Shown here: one piece after another, positions 14,583 through 18,597 of the stretch
Layout: the number at the start of each line of letters is the position of its first letter
Position numbering within the stretch: position 1 is the first letter of the stretch
Origin: Desulfobacterales bacterium
Lineage (GTDB): Bacteria > Desulfobacterota > Desulfobacteria > Desulfobacterales > ETH-SRB1
Direction: 5' to 3'
DNA length: 18,597 bases
Assembly (NCBI GenBank): GCA_030017395.1
Contig: JASEIZ010000020.1
Span: forward strand, 1-18,597
Program-made: the position numbers and the translations under genes
The notes under the pieces: model-generated
What the model was told of the DNA's origin: nothing
Seen by the model: only the letters and a program-made list of their open reading frames with translations
Databases searched by the model: none

Positions 14583-17215
14583 TTGAAACTCCATTTCGAC
14601 CCCAACCACCAGTACCAGATTGACGCTGTAAAATCCATAATAGACATCTTTGAAGGCCAGCCTTTAAACCAAGGGGATTTTGGCTTTTCAATTTCTGAAA
14701 ACGGCCGGCTTTTTAATGAAAATGGGGTCGGCAACAGAATTGTTCTTTCAGAAGAACAGGTCCTGAGCAATCTGCAGAAGGTTCAGAAAAGAAACGGATT
14801 CAAAAATATATCAGAAGAACTTGACGGAATGCATTTTTCCGTAGAGATGGAGACCGGCACTGGGAAAACTTATGTCTATATCAGAACTGTTTATGAGCTG
14901 AATAAAAAATACGGTTTTAAAAAATTTGTAATAGTAGTTCCAAGTATTGCCATCCGTGAGGGCGTTTTAAAAAATCTTGAGATTACTTTTGATCATTTTG
15001 AGAACCTGTATGACAGAATCCCTGTAAATTTTGATGTATATGATTCCAGAAAGGTTTCCGGTCTCAGGGGGTTTGCCTCAAGCAATGCGATTCAGATTCT
15101 GGTTATAAATATTGATTCATTCGCCAAGGATGAAAATGTTATTAACAGGCCAAATGACAAACTTACAGGCAAAAAGCCTATTGAGTTCATACAAAGCGCC
15201 AGTCCAATTGTAATTGTTGACGAACCGCAAAACATGGAAACAGAAATCAGGAAAAAGGCTATTGAGAATCTTAACTATTCCTGCACCCTCCGTTATTCTG
15301 CCACCCACACCAATCGATATAATTTAGTATACAACCTTGATCCTGTAAAAGCATACGATCTTGGACTGGTTAAACAGATTGAAGTTGATTCCATAGTAAC
15401 TGAAAATGATTTTAATGACGCTTTTATCAGACTTGAAAAGGTATCTGCTACAAAAACACGAACATCAGCCAAGCTTACGATCAATATAAACCAAAAGGAC
15501 GGTGTGGCAAGAAAAACCGTTACTGCAAAAGTAGGAGACGACTTGTACAAACTTTCCAAAAACAGGGATATTTATAAACAAGGCTATATAATCAACGGCA
15601 TAGATGTTGAATCGGAATATATTTCCCTGTCCAATGGCGAGGACCTTTTTGTAGGCGACTCTCAAGGCGGCATGACTGATGAATTAATGAAATTCCAGAT
15701 TGAAAAAACTGTAAAGGAACATTTAATCAAGGAGAAGAAATATAAGGATAAAGGGATTAAAGTTCTTTCTCTGTTTTTCATCGACAGAGTTGCAAACTAC
15801 AGGCAGTATGATGAGGCAGGAAACCAGGTAAATGGTAAGTTCGCAAAATGGTTTGAAGAGTCTTTCAGGGATATCAGTTCAAAGACTGCATATAAGGGGC
15901 TGATACCATTTTCTGCCGGTGAGATTCACAACGGTTATTTTTCGCAGGATAAAAAAGGAAAATTTAAGGATACTCAAAAAACCGCAAAAGCAAAATCGGA
16001 TATTGATACATTCAAACTGATAATGAGAGATAAAGAACGACTGCTTAGTACGGAAGAACCTTTAAGGTTTATTTTCAGCCATTCTGCATTACGTGAAGGA
16101 TGGGACAACCCGAATGTTTTTCAGATCTGTACATTGAATGAAACCAGATCTGAATTAAAAAAAGACAGGAAATAGGAAGAGGCCTGAGGCTATCGGTTGA
16201 TCAGTCCGGTTATAGAATCCATGACCCTGTAATAAATAAGCTTACTGTTATTGCGAATGAAAGTTATGAAGACTTTGCAAAACAGCTTCAAAATGAAATA
16301 GAAAATGAGTGCGGTGTTTCATTTAAGGGGAGAATAAAAAACAGGGAAAAAAGAAAAGAGGTAAAATACCGCAAGGGTTTTGAGCTTGATGAAAATTTTA
16401 AAAGACTCTGGGATAAAATAAAGCACCACACAAAATACAAAGTCATGTATGAAACCGGAGAGCTTATTGAGAAAGCATCAAAAGCTTTAAGATACATGCC
16501 TGAAATAAAAAGACCCGGTATAAAATCCACAAAAACATCTTTAAAATTTGATGAAGGCGGCATAATTAGTGATATTGTTTCAAGCTATGCAACTCTTTGG
16601 GACAAGACTTTCCAGATTCCCGATATACTGGCTTATATACAGAGCAAAATAGGCTTAACAAGGTCAACCATCCTGCAAATTCTTATTGAATCCGACAGGC
16701 TTGATGATGTCCTTATCAATCCCCAGCTGTTTCTTGATAATGCGGTTACTCAAATAAAAGAAGCCTTAAATGAATTATTGATTGATGGTATCAAATATGA
16801 AAAAATCGGAAATGTTGAATATGAAATGCGGCTTTTTGAGGATTATGAAATTCATGTTAATGACAGAACATTTTTTATTTTCCAAAAAGAAAAAACAATT
16901 TTTGGCAACATGATGCCTCTTGACTCACATGTTGAATATCAGTTTGCAAAGGATTGTGAAACACGTGAAGATGTTGAATTCTATTTCAAGCTTCCGTTCT
17001 GGTTTAAAATAAAAACTCCTATAGGAAACTATACTCCTGACTGGGCGCTTATAAAGAAAAACGAAAAGACCGTCTATTTTGTAGCGGAAACCAAATCTGA
17101 AAATCAGGAACTGAAAGAGAGCGAGAAAAGAAAAATCAAATGCGGCAAAGCGCATTTTGATGAATTTGAAGGCGTTGAATACAGGCAGGTTGTGAAAGTT
17201 TCGGATCTTGACTAA
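14583..17215 (+). CDS. res: Type III restriction endonuclease Res, single -1 frameshift
   Basis: Res is the ATP-dependent helicase-nuclease of type III systems. Frame 1 (14583-16175) has Walker A METGTGKTYVY (near residue 91), IVDEPQNM (DEAD-box motif II), SATH (motif III) and SHSALREGWDNPNVFQICT (motif V). It ends LNETRSELKKDRK-stop. The frame one base back gives KKRQEIGRGLRLSVDQSG, the conserved motif VI, and stays open to 17215, including the PD-(D/E)xK nuclease YTPDWALI...YFVAETKSE near the C-terminus. The shift lies at an A7 run (16157-16163). Restored length is 877 residues, normal for the family. The start is TTG 14583 with GGAG 8 nt upstream; ATG is absent before the conserved FDPNHQYQIDAV. 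Either a one-base deletion or slippage on A_AAA_AAA explains it. With mod truncated, restriction activity is improbable. Confidence 0.85.
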
Positions 17216-17343
17216 TTAAACATCTTTGATGTTTCTATAATAGACAGAATAAAAAATAATATCAAATGGTTAGGTGGGAAAGGGAAAAAGAAAGTGTATT
17301 CTTCGTGGGCTTCGTGGTAAAATGTTTTTGTTTTACATTATGC

Positions 17344-17372
17344 TTGATTATATAAAATCGTTGGGTTAATAA
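17344..17372 (+). promoter_or_regulatory. Sigma-70-like promoter of the thiamine gene
   Basis: TTGATT (17344-17349), a 17-bp spacer and TAATAA (17367-17372) place the transcription start near 17379, just before the riboswitch. Upstream, 17216-17343 holds only a short repeat (TTCGTGGGCTTCGTGG near 17303) and no gene. Confidence 0.6.
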
Positions 17373-17383
17373 ATATATAAATA

Positions 17384-17459
17384 TTGCGGGGGTGCCTTAC
17401 CGGGCTGAGAAAATACCCTTTGGACCTGATCTGGATCATACCAGCGTAGGGAGCGGTAC
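17384..17459 (+). promoter_or_regulatory. TPP riboswitch (THI element)
   Basis: The conserved strings GGGGGTGCC, GGGCTGAGA, ACCCTTTGGACCTGATCTGG and ATACCAGCGTAGGGA occur in the order and spacing of the TPP aptamer. It lies between a promoter and a terminator hairpin, and about 100 nt before a ThiD-ThiN gene. Expected behaviour: TPP binding favours termination and lowers expression. Confidence 0.97.
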
Positions 17460-17489
17460 TAAAAATTTGTTACACTTTTATTTTTAAAT

Positions 17490-17526
17490 GGCCGTATCTC
17501 CTGGAAGGAAGGTATCGGCCTTTTTT
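17490..17526 (+). terminator. Rho-independent terminator of the TPP riboswitch
   Basis: GGCCG (17490-17494) pairs with CGGCC (17516-17520), with further weaker pairing inside (CTCC with GG..GG) around TGGAA, followed by TTTTTT. It sits about 30 nt after the aptamer and 30 nt before the coding start, so it fits as the regulated expression platform. Confidence 0.8.
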
Positions 17527-17557
17527 AATTTACAGGGTTGGCTCAAGGAGATAAGTC

Positions 17558-18597
17558 GTGGATGTTAAAAGAATTTTAACCATAGCTGGATCCGATTCAG
17601 GAGGTGGAGCCGGAATTCAGGCTGATTTAAAGACAATTGCCGTTCTTGGCGGATTTGGGATGAGCGTGATAACCGCTTTAACCGCTCAAAATACCCTTGG
17701 CGTCCAGGGAATTTATGATATCCCGGAAAATTTTGTAGAAAAACAGTTTGATTCCGTAGCAACCGACATAGGAATCGATACAGCCAAGACAGGAATGCTT
17801 GCCAATTCGCGAATAATTAAAAAAATAGCCGAAAAGATAAGGCAATACAAAATAGCTATCCTTGTTGTAGATCCGGTCATGGTAGCCAAGGGAGGAGCTC
17901 TTCTGATAGAAGATGAGGCCAGACAATCCTTAATTGAAGAGCTTTTGCCACTGGCCTTTGTTATTACTCCCAACATTCCTGAAGCCGAAGTTCTGTCAAA
18001 AATAAAAATATCTTCAGTTGATGACATGAAAAAATCAGCTAAGATTATTCTTGGTTTGGGAGCAAAAAACGTTGTTGTCAAGGGCGGGCACCTTGCCGGA
18101 GATGCTATCGACATCCTCTATGACGGTAAAAGGTTTCATGAGTTTATTTCAGAAAGAATAGACACCCAAAACACTCACGGCACAGGCTGCACATATTCAG
18201 CGGCAATTGCCACATTTCTTGCAAAAGGGGAAAAGGGGAAAGAAGAAAAATATATTCTTGAAGCGGTAAAAAAGGCCAAGGAATATATCACAGATGCCTT
18301 AAGGTTTTCACTTAGTCTTGGCAGAGGGCATGGCCCGACAAACCATTTTGCCCCGATTTTACGAGACAGCCAGCGCTATGCATGCATCTTGGATCTTAAG
18401 AAAGCTGTTGAACGGATAAAGGCTGAAAAATGCGGAAACATAATCCCAGAGGTCCAATCAAATTTCTGTTATGCTGTTCCATATGCGAGGGGGCCCGGCG
18501 ACATAGCGGCCATTCCCGGCAGAATTGTCAAAATCGGGGAAGATGTCTGCACTTTCAAAGACCCTGCCTTTGGCGCATCACGACATATTGCCGGAAT
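17558..18597 (+). CDS. thiD: ThiD-ThiN fusion, HMP(-P) kinase and thiamine-phosphate synthase, partial
   Basis: The N-terminal ~265 residues are ThiD, which phosphorylates hydroxymethylpyrimidine and then HMP-P: TIAGSDSGGGAGIQADLKT (8-26), VVDPVMVAKGG, VITPNIPEAE and the anion-hole/catalytic THGTGCTYSAA (around 208). From about residue 275 a ThiN domain begins: IIPEVQSNFCYAVPYARGPG, IAAIPGRIVKIG, FGASRHIAG. ThiN is an alternative thiamine-phosphate synthase unrelated to ThiE, common in archaea. The window ends inside it after 346 codons. The start is GTG 17558 with AAGGAG 7 nt upstream (17545-17550). It is controlled by the upstream TPP riboswitch. The fusion lets one protein do two consecutive steps of thiamine-phosphate synthesis. 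Confidence 0.95.
   Translation, partial: MDVKRILTIAGSDSGGGAGIQADLKTIAVLGGFGMSVITALTAQNTLGVQGIYDIPENFVEKQFDSVATDIGIDTAKTGMLANSRIIKKIAEKIRQYKIAILVVDPVMVAKGGALLIEDEARQSLIEELLPLAFVITPNIPEAEVLSKIKISSVDDMKKSAKIILGLGAKNVVVKGGHLAGDAIDILYDGKRFHEFISERIDTQNTHGTGCTYSAAIATFLAKGEKGKEEKYILEAVKKAKEYITDALRFSLSLGRGHGPTNHFAPILRDSQRYACILDLKKAVERIKAEKCGNIIPEVQSNFCYAVPYARGPGDIAAIPGRIVKIGEDVCTFKDPAFGASRHIAG

Overview
The window looks like a chromosomal segment of an anaerobic, probably sulfate-reducing member of the Desulfobacterota. This is inferred from gene content only: an Hdr/Mvh-type electron-transfer operon with two apparent selenocysteine codons, a cytochrome b/HdrC fusion, an archaeal-type ThiD-ThiN fusion, and many short palindromic intergenic repeats. 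No rRNA, tRNA or CRISPR array was seen.

Left part (1-7761, minus strand). An operon reads right to left. It begins with a membrane cytochrome b-like/HdrC fusion carrying a CxxCH motif, followed by HdrB and a long two-module HdrA. Next come a short four-helix-bundle (23S rRNA IVS-type) gene that appears to be an insertion, MvhD, and an FrhB-like iron-sulfur flavoprotein that runs off the left edge. HdrA and MvhD each have one in-frame UGA exactly where the family has a conserved Cys (CAM-U-IISPKL and G-U-HPGECHY). Each UGA is followed at about 20 nt by a small hairpin of the bacterial SECIS kind. I read both as selenoproteins, not broken genes. Together the set looks like an Hdr-type electron-transfer module that could link a soluble flavin/Fe-S complex to the membrane quinone pool.

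Middle part (7762-11231). Divergent promoters lie between the hdr operon and miaA (tRNA dimethylallyltransferase). A 480-bp gene-free stretch with three palindromic structures follows, then glutamine-dependent NAD+ synthetase (nadE).

Right-middle part (11232-17215, plus strand). This is a decaying type III restriction-modification island. It holds a 5'-truncated mod, dinD, a second orphan copy of a mod 3' end, a frameshifted GHKL-type ATPase gene, a small MSGG-type gene split by a MITE with a 9-bp target duplication, and a res gene intact except for a one-base slip in an A7 run. Two copies of the same MITE-like element sit in the same orientation, one at the mod truncation and one inside the small gene.

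Right end (17216-18597). A good sigma-70-like promoter leads into a TPP riboswitch, a terminator hairpin, and a ThiD-ThiN fusion cut by the window edge.
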